Below, piece by piece: positions 43,031 through 54,640 of a stretch of 64,000 nt of DNA. The stretch covers positions 186,001-250,000 of the forward strand of contig JAESUZ010003495.1 in assembly GCA_017311185.1 (NCBI GenBank). Direction: 5' to 3'. Made by a program: the position numbers and the translations under genes. Origin of the DNA: Proteles cristata cristata (lineage: Eukaryota; Chordata; Mammalia; Carnivora; Hyaenidae). A model generated the notes under the pieces. The model saw only the letters and a program-made list of their open reading frames with translations. It did no database searches and had not been told where the DNA came from. Each line of letters starts with the position of its first letter. The stretch's first letter is position 1.

Positions 43031-43873
43031 TCACTCAAAACCAAGGTTAAACAGAATAGAGTTAGGCCTTTTCAGTGAAATTCTCACAAGAATTGAACAC
43101 CACCCAATTCTCACAATTGTGTGTTGTTGATTTAAAAGGAGAAAAAAATGTTCTTAATTGTTTTTCTGAAAAAGGAAGAAACTTCAGGATGTAAATTACA
43201 AATCATGTGGGTCCTTTTTCCTCTTCCTTGAAATACTCTAATTTTTTTAGCATAATGACAATATGTGGGGTTTTATATCATCATCTTGATTTATAATGTA
43301 TAACTTTTCCATTTTGTATGCAATGAATCATATCAGGTCTTATGGTTCGTACAATACTCTTTATTTATACAAGTAGTTCCCAGAAATAGCAATGAATCAA
43401 TTTAACTAATTACTGCATTATTGTGAAGAAAGATAAGCAATAAAAACTTGGTGAAAACAGATCTAGGATGTGAATATGTCTATAATCTCCTGTCCTTGCA
43501 GTCAAGGACCATGATACACACCCATCTAACTGTGGCAGAATAAAAGTAAATGTTCATAATATAAACATGAGTTTTAGGAGTTTTGTACACATTTCTGGTT
43601 CTGTCCATGCCTTTGACTCACTTTCACTGGGATTCTGCTGACAATCTGTTCTAATGCATTCTTGTCTTCAAAAGCGTATCATTACTTCTGCCTTGGCATA
43701 TCCATATTAGTGTCATCAATTAGCCCCGTGTTTGCCAGTTTCACAATATAAATGCTTCATAATTAGAATAATGACATTCAATCATAGTATAAGAATCAAC
43801 TGAGCCTTCAGAAAACTAAGGGTGTGGCCTCACTGTCTGGTCTCCCCAGCTTTCAGACAACTAAGGATATTTC
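43031..43873. other. Unrecognised AT-rich sequence
   Basis: No recognised repeat or coding signal. Confidence 0.4.
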
Positions 43874-44130
43874 TTTTTTTTTTTTTTAACAAATAGTTTA
43901 CTGTCAAATTAGTTTCCACATAACACTCAGTGCTCATCCCCATAAGTGTCCTCCTCTATGCCCATCCCCCCCCCCCCACATCCATCAGTCCTCAGTTTTT
44001 GTCACCATTCAAGAGTCTCTCATGGTTTGCCTCTCTCCCTTTCCCTCACCATTTCCACCCTTCTTCTCCCTCTTGTTCCTCCGTCAAGTTCCTCCTAATC
44101 CTCCTATACGTGCAAACATATGATATGTCT
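43874..44130 (-). mobile_element. LINE-1 3' end, heavily 5'-truncated
   Basis: T-run (43874-43887) followed by the reverse complement of the same 3' UTR as the LINE-1 at 9140: 'aacaaatagtttactgtcaaatt', 'cactcagtgctcatcccca', a long C-run (about 43966-43977), 'catccatcagtcctcagtttttgtca', 'aagagtctctcatggtttgcctctc', ending in the last ORF2 codons complement ('tcctcctatacgtgcaaacatatgatat'). No clear target-site duplication. The 73-codon plus frame across it is spurious. Confidence 0.92.
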
Positions 44131-44134
44131 ACCT

Positions 44135-45529
44135 CACGCTATGTAGGGTGATATCTGAGAACGTTTAAAGAGTGAGAGTCTTTCTCTCATTTTGAAGAAA
44201 TTTAAAAGTGCTAAGGTTTAATTATTTTAGAAGAAAGGTAGGAGGAAAATACAGTTTGAAGGGTGTTAAAAATTCTTGGTTCATAGGTTTTATTTCTTAG
44301 ATGGCTACTTTTATGGGCATATTCTTAAATAGAAGGAGCCCTTTACAGTGAGACTTTACCATCATGTCACATAGTTAAGCAAGAAAGAGTTGAATGCTAT
44401 TTGCAAGTACCTAGACAATGCCAGAGCCAGATGGCCAGGTTGCATGGAGTTTCCCCTCTTTGCTGCAAAATTACAAAGGGTACCAAGTACAAAGGTCCAG
44501 GGCTCTCTCTTAGTTTTAGGGATCTAAGAATTCAGAGTTGAGAAATTGCCTTCTTCTTATATTTCACCAAGCGTTTATTCAGTTAGGAGCCTTAATTCTG
44601 TTAGCTGTGGAACAATAACGCACCTTTGCCTGACTATTTCCTGAGAAGTGAAGAAGCCTAGGGTAAAACTCCTCTATACCATAATTAAGGCTGGAATACA
44701 TCTTGTCCTTTGTCCAACACTGCTTACTTATACAATGTTATTCACACACCAAAGGGAATTCTAGTTACCATGAAAAACAAGCCACAGGGACACTATAGAA
44801 ATTTCCCACAATTATTTGTTCCAAAGTAAATACATTTCCTTTGATTTTGACAGAACCATAAAACACAGAAGTGTATTGTGAGGCTGTTTAGCTGTGTGTT
44901 TACCAATACCCTGGAGGCTTTACTCTTTGAAACACAGCAAGATTACATCATGCTGTTTCATCTCTCATCACTTGGCATGCATGTATGTTATACCTAACAA
45001 TCAAACATCAGCAGGGAAAAACAATGAACTAATTCACGAATCAGGATTCTGTTTTATACTCCATTTATGAAGGATAATCATGACTTAGCTTAAATAAGAC
45101 TTTATGTCTTGATTACAGGTTTCAAAGCATGAAAGTGTTGACCAAGCCTGGGTCCACAGTACAACACACAAAACAGAGACTATTCATAATTTCTCTGCTG
45201 AAAGACCATATAGGTGCAAACTGATGTAACAGGATATGAACAAACAACAGAACTTCTAGAAGGTTGTCATTTCTAAATGTTATCACCATTCTTCTCACCT
45301 GTAATAACAACTATTTTCATTGAATTTTCTCTTCTCTTCCAATTGAAAAGACTTTCAAATGTTTGAGTCCCTGTAACTCTACTCTCCAAAATCAGATACT
45401 CACTCCAGGGGAGGATTTTGTTTTCATTTAGATGGCAAACTTCAGTTTTCACTCTACCTCTTATAAAAGATTACAAAAGAGTGATAAATGTCTACAAACC
45501 ACTGCTTTATAGTTTCTTTTGTGGCTATC
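44135..45529. other. Unrecognised non-coding sequence
   Basis: About 1.4 kb of unique-looking AT-rich sequence. No frame reaches 65 codons with a recognisable domain. Confidence 0.4.
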
Positions 45530-45620
45530 CTTTCATTCATTCATTCATTCTATATTGAACATCTAAAATATGTCAGGCATATTGTTCCAAGAAACAATAC
45601 ATAAGGATCTTTTAGTTCTG
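45530..45620 (-). mobile_element. L2 3' terminal fragment
   Basis: CATTCATTCATTCATTC followed by 'tatattgaacatctaaaatatgtcaggcatattgttccaag' is the reverse-complement L2 terminus. Confidence 0.65.
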
Positions 45621-46004
45621 TAGCCTCCTTCATGTTGGTTCATTCACATCCATTCTCATGGCTACCCTTCAGCTTTACATCACCCGGAAGAGGGTCACCG
45701 GAGACTCTTAAAAGCAAACCACACTTTTCTATCTGTGCTTTTTCCCGCACCTTTACTCTTTTAAAGTTCGTCATTAGTACTGCTGACACCTTTAGTTTCT
45801 CTTCACTTGGAGTCTCAAACATATCTGGATTCAGATACTGGCTTACCTAGAGCTACATTTAGTCAGCAGCAGTCTAGCCAATACCTTCCTTTCTAGGCTC
45901 CTTCCTTCTTTCATTGCCTTCACTATGACAAAATCCAACTCTGTTCAACCCAAGTGGACCCATGGAAGCATCGGTGCAATGGGCTGACCCCAGACAACAT
46001 ACTG
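45621..46004. other. Unassigned sequence, possibly L2-derived
   Basis: C/T-rich text with overlapping frames on both strands (45632-45850 plus, 45640-45822 minus) is reminiscent of decayed L2 but not specific enough. Confidence 0.3.
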
Positions 46005-46225
46005 GCTTTTGGAATCAGTCTGTGGTCTGCATCCCCTTTGGTCAGTTGTCAGTGTGTGACTTTATCAAGTTAATAATCTCCACAGACCTCAGTTTCTCCA
46101 GCCATATCACAGAAATAATAATCACTCCATCACAGACATCCTTATGAGGAATAGTGAATGGGCATTTTAATTCTACAGCATAGATCCTGGCATATAGTAG
46201 GCATGAATAAATAGTAACTGGCATT
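46005..46225 (+). repeat. MIR SINE remnant
   Basis: Sense MIR: 'cttttggaatcagtctgtgg', 'cagtgtgtgactttatcaagttaataatctcc', 'acctcagtttctccagcc', 'gatcctggcatatagtaggcatgaataaatag'. Confidence 0.8.
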
Positions 46226-46639
46226 ATTTTGTCTATTTCTGGTTCAGGTCTGCTAATCTTTCTGGAGAAAATTACATATTCATGTTACTGGGCTCCCATT
46301 ATAAATTTATGAGCTCCAATCTTAACTGGCCCCTCAAGGGTTTCTCATCTACTCCATTTCCGTTCTCCATAACAGCTGTTCCAAACCTTTACCACTTTCC
46401 TCAAGGGTCGGACCAACTCCCTACCTCCCCTGCTCTCAGTGGGTGGCCTAACCTCCCCTTCACTGAGATAACAGGTGCCTGTAAGTCTGATTCTGTCCTG
46501 ACTTGTCCAATCAGCTATGTCGTCACACCTCCTCTCCTGCTTCACTTCTATCTCAGAAAAAGAGGTATTCCTCCTCAGTTGATCACTAACTAAGTGACTC
46601 AAAGCCATTATTCCTTGAGGACCCAACATATATCAGGAC
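46226..46639. other. Unassigned sequence, possibly old repeat
   Basis: Two frames overlap on opposite strands (46282-46593 plus, 46345-46629 minus, both near 100 codons). Neither has a recognised domain. 'ctctcagtgggtggcctaacctccccttcactgagataac' looks repeat-like but I cannot name it. Confidence 0.3.
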
Positions 46640-46930
46640 ACCCGTGCTGGGTGCCGATCTGCCCTCACGCAACTCTAGCCTCTGGAGGAGTCAGACCTGC
46701 AAACCACCTAGAACCAAACAATAGGATTTATGCTACAACAGTTACAAAGGCAGGTACTGGCAAGGTCAGCTAGGCCAGCTTCTGGTAGGAGGTTGCATCT
46801 GAGGTGAAAACTGAAGAAGCAATAGGTTGGGGGAAGGGGTGGGGGCTTTCAGACAAAAAAAGCAGGGTACATGCCAATCATGGACACATGAAAAAGCCGG
46901 GCGCTGGCTATGAGTCAAGTACCAAGAGAC
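46640..46930 (-). mobile_element. L2 fragment
   Basis: 'ggttgcatctgaggtgaaaactgaagaagcaatagg', 'gcagggtacatgccaatcatgg' and 'aaagccgggcgctggctatgag' follow the reverse-complement L2 pattern 'gaggtgacatttgagctgagtcctgaagg ... aggcagagggaacagc'. Moderate support. Confidence 0.5.
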
Positions 46931-47279
46931 TGAGTGACTTCAATTCTTTTAAATGTAATGAGACAAACAATTCCATGCAATAAGGAGTAGAAAACCGGTC
47001 AAGTGATTTCATATCCTTTTATTCTTTTAAAAACTATTATCTAAACAATATTCAGATAGGACACACACTGCCTGAAGATTAGACCTTGCAGCTCTGTGGA
47101 AGGTCCCAGACCTCATAGTGGGGATGGATGACAAAGGATCGCCATGACCCACACCACGTCACTGAAACTTGTCCAGGATGTCTTTCTAGTAAATCATGAA
47201 GGTCTCCAATTTTTTTTATGCTTTCCAAAGAATAAACTGTGGGCCCATGTTATCTATGTTCCAATAGGTCTTGTGATAC

Positions 47280-48025
47280 TGGGATTTATACTAAGAAATG
47301 TGTATTAGGTCTTCATCCCTGTTTCTGGAACAGAGCCCCTAAAACCATTGGAATTTCTTAAGTAATGAGAGCAATAATATTAGGTGATTTTTGTTCTGTT
47401 AATGAGATGATTTTTGCAAAGTACCTAAGGAGGGGGCTGGTTGCCAGAAGAACCGACCAATGTGACTGGGGGGCTGGAACTTTCAGTGCCCCCCACTGCC
47501 CTCTAGGGAGGGGAAAAGGGGTGGAGGTTGAAACAGTCAGTCATGCCTATGAAATGAAGCCTGTGTAAAAACCCTAAGGGACAGAGATCCAAAAGCTTCT
47601 GAGTTGGTGAAAATGTGGAGATGTGGGGAGAGTGGTGCCCTAGGAGAGGGCACAGAAGCACCATGCCCTTCCCCATGCCTTGCCTTAAACATCTTTTCCT
47701 TCCAGCTGCTCCTGGATTATATTCTTTTCTAATAAACTGGTAATCTAGTAAATAAAGTGTTTCTCTGAGTTCTGTGAACCACTCTACCAAATTAATCAAA
47801 CTTAAGGAAGGAGGCATGGGAACCTCTGATACATAGTTGGTCAGTCAGAAGCACAGGTGACAACCTAGGCTTTCCTTTGGCATCTGAAGTGGAGGGGAGT
47901 CTTGTAGAACTGAGATCTTAACCTGTGGAATCTGATGCTATCTCCAGGTAGATAGTGTCAGAATTGAGTTGAATTGTAGGACACCCAGCTGGTATCCAAG
48001 AACTGCTTGAAAGTGTGTTCTTCAG
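47280..48025 (+). mobile_element. Old endogenous retroviral LTR (solitary)
   Basis: A single LTR-like unit. Words in order: 'aaatgtgtattaggtcttcatcc', 'cccctaaaaccattgg', 'gtacctaaggagggggctgg', 'ggggaaaaggggtggaggttgaa', 'atgaagcctgtgtaaaaaccc', AATAAACTGG near 47731, 'gtgtttctctgagttctgtgaaccactctaccaaattaatc', 'gacaacctaggctttcctttggcatctgaagtg', 'cttaacctgtggaatctgatgctatctccaggtagatagtgtcagaattgagttgaattgtaggacacccagctggt'. ERVL-type by memory, subfamily not assigned. No viral coding sequence is attached. Frames of 67 and 104 codons across it are spurious. Confidence 0.65.
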
Positions 48026-48134
48026 TCCTCAAGCACTTCATGCTGTTGACAACATTTTTGTTGCACTTTCATACTTCTTCACAGTTTAGTATCATTGTTA
48101 TTTTGAACTATGAGGATACATCATGATCTTTTCC

Positions 48135-48262
48135 ATGGTAAGGGCCTCTCAAGAAAGAAATTGTACCTAACATCCATCTGTGTGTCCCCAGCACCAAGTA
48201 CAACAGTGAGCATATAGTAGAAACCCAGTGATTGTGAGTGTGTGGATAGATAAATGTTGGGA
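48135..48262 (+). mobile_element. L2 3' fragment
   Basis: 'gaaattgtacctaacatccatctgtgtgtccccagcaccaagtacaacagtgagcatatagtagaaaccc' fits the L2 end 'tgtatccccagcgcctagcacagtgcctggcacatagtagg'. Confidence 0.65.
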
Positions 48263-48469
48263 CAATAGATGTAGGCTGGTTTCTGACCCTTAAATGCCTC
48301 ATATGTTTCCATTCTTAGATTTTCTCTCCTCATTCTAGCTTGCCTTGAGCAATCTCATTCAACTCCACAGTTTTAATTCATCTTTAGAGACAAGCATTGC
48401 TCCAGTTTCTTGGTATTTTCTATCCTTGTTACAATGCATCAACAAACAAAGGGTTCATACTATATATAC

Positions 48470-50290
48470 TGCTATGAAATTTTCTTTTTTCCATTAATAT
48501 GTTATATAAATTGTTCTATATCATTGCATACTTCATTCTTCTTAATAGGTGCATAGTATTCCATTGTAGCAAAGTGGCAGAATTTAATTTCTGTTGATGA
48601 ATATATAATTTATATCTAATTTTTATTTCTACTAATAATGCTATACTGAACAACTTTATAAATATGTCTTTGTGTAGGTATGTGAATGCTTCTTAATATA
48701 AATTCCTAGAAATGGATCCATTTTAATTTTTTCATAAAGACTGACAAACTCTTTTCAAAAAATAAATCTTTTATCAGTCCACCTTCCTACCTCTGAAGAG
48801 TTGCTTCAGAGTACAGTTTTCTCATCTCCTCACAAATACTACATGTCATAACTGTTTTTAAATCTTTGTCAATTGAATATGTAAAAAATATATCACTCTG
48901 CCTTTAATCTGCATTTCATTGAATATAAAAAGGTGAAGGAACTTTGTATTCATGTACATTTGTATTTATTCTTTTATAAACTGCCTGTTAGTATATACTT
49001 TGCTTGTTCTTTTTTTGGAGTGTTGGCTTCTAATTAATGTGTAAGAACTTTTGTTAAGTTTTGTTTTGCCATATTGGCTGCAAACAGTTTTCAATGCAAT
49101 GAAGCATTTTTCAGTGCATAAAGCTATGTCCTTGGTGGATTTTACCTTGTATTGATATTAAAATAGTCTCTCTGTTCTTTTAGTGTATTTTGTCTTAGGT
49201 TCTTTCTGTTATATTTCATTTCTAATTTCCTTTTGCATGCCTGATGTATCTTTTTATGCTTTTTAAAAAAATAATTCTTTGTCATTTGCTGTTTTAAATG
49301 TTTTATTTATTTTTGAGAAAAAGAAAGAGCAAGTAGGGGAGGGGCAGAGAGAGATAGAGAGACAGAGAGTTCCAAGCAGGCTCCACACTGTCAGCAGAGA
49401 GCCTGATGCAGGACTCGAAGTCACCAGCCATGAGATCATGACTTGAGTAGAAGCAGGAAGCCCAACCGACTGAGCCATCCAGTTGCCCCCTTTGTCATTT
49501 GCTTTTCAGTATGTCTCTTATAAATAGAAAACAGTGATCTTACTCTTTCACCCAATTGGAAAGCCTTTCCTTGTTAGTGTGTGCCTGTGTTGTTGAGCGC
49601 TGTGGGGGAGACAAGGAACTCATTTACGTTCATTCTGCCCGCTTATATATTCTCACTACTGATGTAGTGTCATTGCTGCCTTCTCAATTTTACTTCAATT
49701 TATTATACCTGCTTTCTTCCTTATTAATGTGTGCTTATTTCACTCTAACAAATTTAAGTGAACTTCTATTTCTCTATCAAAGCCAAGAATTATTCAAAAT
49801 CTATAACCTATCTCCATACAACCATCAAGATCAGAACCTCAGCAGAATTTTAACTCCTCTCCCTGCTCCTAGGCTTCACTGAAGTAACTGAAATTTTAGT
49901 CACAAATTGTTTTATTGTTATAATCTGTCCCTTCTGGTATAAAAATCCTTAAAATTTGCATTAAACTTAATGACAATATCTGTTAGTCACTATAAGTTTC
50001 ATGCTCACCATTCTCTCATGTATGCTTTGGCTTTCCTTCTTGACTTCTTTATTTTGATTTATTTTTCATTTGGGTGGAGGGCTTCCCTGAGTAACTTTTG
50101 TTATAAAAAGTATGTAGTAGTTTGTTTTCTATGTCTTCTCATGTCTTCACAATTGAATGATAATTTGGCTGCATGTAGAATTCCGGGGTTGTGGCCCTAC
50201 TGCTCACCTATGAAAAGCTAATTCCAATCTTAGTAGCTTCCTTGGTGAATAATCTGTTTTTTTCTGCCTGGAAGCTTGGACTGAGAATTT
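48470..50290 (-). mobile_element. L1M ORF2 remnant, split by SINE
   Basis: Reverse-complement L1M: 'gtgcatagtattccattgtagc', 'ttctactaataatgctatactgaacaac', 'ttcctagaaatggatcc', then 'ctttaatctgcatttcattg', 'ttataaactgcctgttag', 'aagaacttttgtta'. Beyond the SINE: 'ttcagtatgtctcttataaatag', 'tctttcacccaattgg', 'ttcccctgagtaacttttgtta'-like and 'gaatgataatttggctgcatgtagaattc'. No intact frame remains. Confidence 0.75.
49291..49489 (-). mobile_element. SINEC_Fc-type SINE inside L1M
   Basis: Minus-strand SINE, somewhat shortened in its core: 'gttccaagcaggctccacactgtcagcagagagcc', 'catgagatcatgacttgagtag', 'ccgactgagccatccagttgcccc'. A perfect 14-bp target-site duplication CTTTGTCATTTGCT is at 49277-49290 and 49490-49503. 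Confidence 0.97.
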
Positions 50291-50654
50291 TCCAAGGGTA
50301 TGAAGTATTCAAAAAGAATTAATGTCTGTCCCAAGGATTTCATGATTTCACAAAAGTAAGTGAAGAGTAATTTATATTCTACTTTAAAAAGTGACTAATT
50401 TTCTCTAAAGGCATAATAATTAGGTTTTTAAAAAACTGAGTAGCAAAAGAGCAAATGTGATTTATCTCTATGCTATAAAAAAATTAGGTTATGCTTAATG
50501 AATTATTTTCTAATAGCAATGGTTTTGAGAAAAGTTTATAAAATTAAGCACTGCAAAATAAGTTTCTCAAAGGTCCAGGAGGGTCCCTGGAATTGGGATG
50601 GAATCCTAGGTTCAATCCATAATGTTCAGCAATGGAAGAGAATGTGTCAGGCAC
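50291..50654. other. Unrecognised AT-rich sequence
   Basis: Nothing assignable was found. Confidence 0.4.
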
Positions 50655-50800
50655 CTTACCTACTTTATTTTCTTCGGAAGTGGCTCTCAAAGAAGTTAAA
50701 AACTTAGTCAAGACCCCAACACTGGTAGGTAAGTGGCATAAGATGAATCTGAACCCAAGACTCTATGCCTCCAGTACCCAGCCTCTTTTCAGCACACCAT
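50655..50800 (-). repeat. MIR SINE remnant
   Basis: 'aaagaagttaaaaacttagtcaagaccccaacactggtaggtaagtggcataagatgaatctgaacccaagactctatgcctcc' parallels reverse-complement MIR. It lies in a 118-codon frame at 50632-50988, which is therefore not a gene. Confidence 0.65.
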
Positions 50801-51604
50801 ATTATGTGGAGTGTCTACAAGGTACAAGGCATTTGGCTAGGACTTGTGAGGGACAATCAAAGGTGAATGTCAAGGAGTCCCAGCTTCCAAGTTGGCTACA
50901 TCTTGGTAGTCATTATCTAGGTAAACCCTCTTTAATGAACTTAGTTTTCTTAAAAAGTACCATTTTTCTTCTTGTAAGTAAAAATTAAGCCACAAATCTC
51001 TGATTCAGAAGGAAAGAGTCCTTATCCAGGTGCATTTTTACACATTAGCATTTAGGGCAAATTGCCCAGAAATCCAATACTAATTTATCCCCAGGATCTC
51101 AAGCCCATAGTTACTGTTGGAATTTTTGGCAAGTAGATTTCCCCAAGGGTAATAGTCAAATTAAGAAGTATTTTAAAGAAAAGGTGTGAGAGTCTTAGGC
51201 AACAGTTCAAAGCTTGGTGTTCAAAGGTGGGGAGGGGTACTCAGCCAAGCGGAGCTCTAGCCGTAAAACAGGTGAGAGATCGCCTGTTTACCTTGCCTAA
51301 GCTCCTGTGTAATGATCAGTGTGGAGTTTGATGTGCAATGGTGACAATCTTTACTTTGCACTCAAATTTAGAGTAGACCATGTTTTAACTCCTAACTCCA
51401 AAGTTACTCTACCAGATTTGGGAGACAAACATCCCTTGGGTCAAACTTGAACTCTCTGTCAAGTATGAAATACCAGGGTGCTTTTGGCAATCCAGATAAA
51501 CACCTCCCACAACCCTACCACTCTCAGAGCAGAATCCGAATTGATGACTTCTGTCTTTGTTGAACTGACAGTCTCCTTGGATCAACCAGAAAAAATAATA
51601 GTAG
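50801..51604. other. Unrecognised non-coding sequence
   Basis: No repeat or exon was recognised. Confidence 0.4.
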
Positions 51605-51800
51605 CAAAAATAATAGTTAATTTTATTGGCCACTTACCATGTGGTATGTACTGTCCTAAGTGCTTTAGTAGCAAGCTTATGCATCTATTTTATACATGAG
51701 AAAACTGAGGTCCAGTGAGATTAAAAGATTTACTAAGGACTATACACCAAGTAAATGACAGATCCAGGATTTGAACCCATATAGACTGGCCCTGAGCATG
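51605..51800 (-). repeat. MIR SINE remnant
   Basis: Reverse-complement MIR: 'ttattggccacttaccatgtggtatgtactgtcctaagtgcttta', 'tttatacatgagaaaactgaggtccagtgagattaaaag', 'ccaagtaaatgacagatccaggatttgaaccca'. Confidence 0.9.
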
Positions 51801-52715
51801 CATTACTGATCATTACCACTTACAAAAGTTTCATATGGTCATATATGACCTTTAGAAAACATTTTCTCTATCACGTGGATCAATCTTGCTCAGGCTAGTG
51901 CAAGTTTGGTAAAGGAAATTGACATGCTAGAGGATCAACTCCTACAAAGTTAGGAACTCTTGTAGATGCCAAAGGGATTTAAAAGAAGGAATGTTAAAAA
52001 AAAATCTTTAAACATCAAGACGGGATGGACTGGAAACCAGTGGGAGAACAATATTAAGGGGAAAGTACAACTGAATGGATAGGTCAGTACTCATCCCCAA
52101 AACAGTCTGTAGCAACAAGATTAAGTCATGCCCCACTACCTGGTAAGGCCAAGGTACTAAACCCGCTCACCTACCTGATCAGAGGTGATTTCAAAACTGA
52201 GTATGTGAAGCCAAATGGAAGCCCAAAGGGGCTGCTAAAGGGTGGAGACTAGACATTAGAATAAACATAAAAGGATCAATTTTCAGGTCTACGTCCAATT
52301 CCAACTTGAGAAAATATCCCCTGATAATTTCCCATTTTGAGGTAAATTTAAATTTCTACTGTCAAGATATCTGACCTACTTTAATGTCTCTTTCTTTTAT
52401 GCTTCACATAAAATAAATGTTTAATACAAGTGTGTTCCTTGATATCAAGTGTAAGATACAAGGAAAGACAGCCCTCTGTTACTCCTGTCTCCCAGCAATC
52501 ATCTGGGAGAATCACTTCCTCTTTGCCAGTGAGCACTCCCCAGGATAGAATACCGACTCTAGAAAGCCTAAAGGCTGTGCTCACAACTCAGCACTGGCTA
52601 GGTCTGTTATGGCTGCCCCAGATGAGCTTGACCAGTAAGATATGCGGTGTGACAAACCAAGGAATCAGCAGTCCAGCATAAGGCAGCCAATCTGTTTGCT
52701 TGTTTGTTTGTTTAT
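51801..52715. other. Unrecognised non-coding sequence
   Basis: No recognised repeat or gene. The 67-, 83- and 76-codon frames here have no known domain. Confidence 0.4.
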
Positions 52716-52720
52716 TTTAA

Positions 52721-52928
52721 CATTTTTATTCATTTTTGAGAGACAGAGAGAGACAGAGCATGAGCAGGGGATGGGTAGAGAGAGAGAGGGAGACACAGAA
52801 TCCCAAGCAGGTTCCAGGCTCCAGAGCTGTCTGCACAGAGCTGGACACGGGGCTCAAGCCCATGAACCATGAGATCATGACCTGAGCTGAAGTCGGATGC
52901 TTAACCCACTGAACAACCCAGGCACCCC
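52721..52928 (-). mobile_element. SINEC_Fc-type felid SINE
   Basis: Follows a short TTTG run at 52697-52711. Body: 'gggagacacagaatcccaagcaggttccaggctccagagctgtctgcacagagc', 'aaccatgagatcatgacctgagctgaagtcggatgcttaaccc', head complement 'ctgaacaacccaggcacccc'. Target-site duplication is T/A-rich and unclear. Confidence 0.93.
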
Positions 52929-53479
52929 ATTTTTTTTTTAAAGACTCACAAAATCTCACACTGACTAAAATTCGGCTGCAGCAAAGTAAGGCTGATAAGG
53001 AACCCAGAGGTAAGAACAGCAGCAATGGGCTTTGTGGGCCAGCTTTTTCACTTTATATGGCTGTGGAAACCTGAGGTTTGTTGTTGTTGTTGTTGTTTAA
53101 ATCTTCTTATATTCAAGGTTTTGAGTCAAGGATGTCTCTGGCTGTGAGGGGAAAATGTTGGCAGCAAGGGTAAATTGGCCACCTTTTATTTCCATCAACC
53201 CCAGAGGCATTGCTTTTTGCCAAACTGCCCACCTCACATGAAAGGATTCTCTTTCTTTTGGTTTTGATCTAGTTCTCGGGCAAGACAAATGTGACTTTCC
53301 TTAGCACTTCCCTTCCTCCAGCCACGGCACAGATGGTTTGCTTGAATACATGGTCTCATTTCTATAATCCTTTAACCTATAAGAGACTTGTGCACCAGAG
53401 TTGATGGTGGGTCTGTTGGGGCTCCATCTAGAACAGCTGAGGGATCAGAGGTCATTTCCTGAGGAGAGGACACATGTCT
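52929..53479. other. Unrecognised non-coding sequence
   Basis: A (TTG)n run at about 53080-53096. Otherwise nothing assignable. Confidence 0.4.
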
Positions 53480-53595
53480 AGAGAAAGACATACGCTCCAT
53501 GAGATAAGAGTCTGGGTCTGTCTTGAACAGTCCCGTGTTCCTAGCACTGATCATAATACCTGGCACATAGGGACATCCAGTACATGAGAGTGGGT
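53480..53595 (+). mobile_element. L2 3' fragment
   Basis: 'ctccatgagataagagtctgggtctgtcttgaac', 'gtgttcctagcactgatcataatacctggcacataggg' match the L2 terminus. Short and diverged. Confidence 0.65.
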
Positions 53596-54344
53596 GTTCA
53601 ATACTGTCTCCTACAAACTTACTTTTATACAGAAGCTAGTGGTGCTAGAAGGTAGTGCATGAGATAATCTGGAAGGAATTCTGCCCCGGATGTATTTTCA
53701 GTGGCCAACAGTATAGATTATAACATCTTTTCCCAAAGTTTTTCATGGGACACTAGACTCAATATGTGCTCAGCAAAAAACTGTTTGCACAGTCAAGTAA
53801 GCTTGACATACTGCGTACCCTAGCCCCTTTCAAAAGTCCCTATTCACATAAACCTATTAAAGAGACTTCAGTTTTTCTATTTAGAAACATGTTTAACTTT
53901 AATCCAAAATTTCTTAAAATTCTTTGTCCACAGAATCTTCATCTTGCACCTCCTACTACTATCCCATAGAAGTACTGCTCTTCTGAACTCACTTTGGAAT
54001 TATATTTGGAAAGACTGAGTTATGTTGCAATTAGACCGCCATTGCTCCCAATAGTTCTTTGAGTGGATATTCAAGACTTTCATCTAAAATCATTAATTAC
54101 TTGAACTTGATGACTTATAATTTCCAAATCATCCTGCATGAAAATAGGGCTAATGAGCTCCTTCTGCCTTCCTATGAAGAGAAGTTTGCACTCCCCTCTC
54201 TCGGGAGAGGAGTTGACTAAGAACAGCTTCTACATCAACTCAACAGTCTTGTGCATTTCCTGGTGTGGAGCTCCCAAGGGCCCAGAGACCTTGTGAAAGA
54301 GGGAATTGGACTTCTGTTCATGAACCCTGGCTTCTTCTTGTGAC
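53596..54344. other. Unrecognised non-coding sequence
   Basis: No recognised repeat or coding signal. Confidence 0.4.
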
Positions 54345-54640
54345 TACCTATGTGTCAGCTCAGCTAGGCTAAAGGATTCAGCTATTAAGCCCCAGCCTAG
54401 GTACTGCTGTGACAGTAATTTGCAGATGTGGTTAACATCTACAATCAGTCAATGAGATTGTTTTCAGTCATCCGAGTCGGCCTCTTCCAATCAGAAGAAA
54501 GACCTTAAAAGCAAAACTGAGATTTTTTTTGTCCTGGGAAGAAGAAATCCCACTTAGTGGACAGCAGCTCTGGCTCCTGCCTGACAGTCTCCACTGTCTT
54601 GCGGGTTCTGGTGTTCAGTAGAAACCTGACCATTGTAGCT
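54345..54640 (+). mobile_element. MaLR (MLT1-like) LTR fragment
   Basis: 'tatgtgtcagctcagctaggctaaagg', 'gcagatgtggttaacatctacaatcagt', 'ctcttccaatcagaagaaagaccttaaaagcaaaactgag', 'gggaagaagaaatccc' and 'cctgcctgacagtctcc' follow the order of an MLT1 LTR in sense. Both ends are decayed. Confidence 0.6.

Noticed and set aside
43874..44130. Target-site duplication for the second LINE-1
   Set aside because: GGATATTTC before the T-run and GTGATATCTG after the element are similar but too short and inexact to accept.
47280..48025. Complete endogenous retrovirus
   Set aside because: Only one LTR-like unit, with no gag, pol or env similarity next to it.
50632..50988. 118-codon frame as a gene
   Set aside because: Overlaps a reverse-strand MIR remnant, and the peptide has no known motif.
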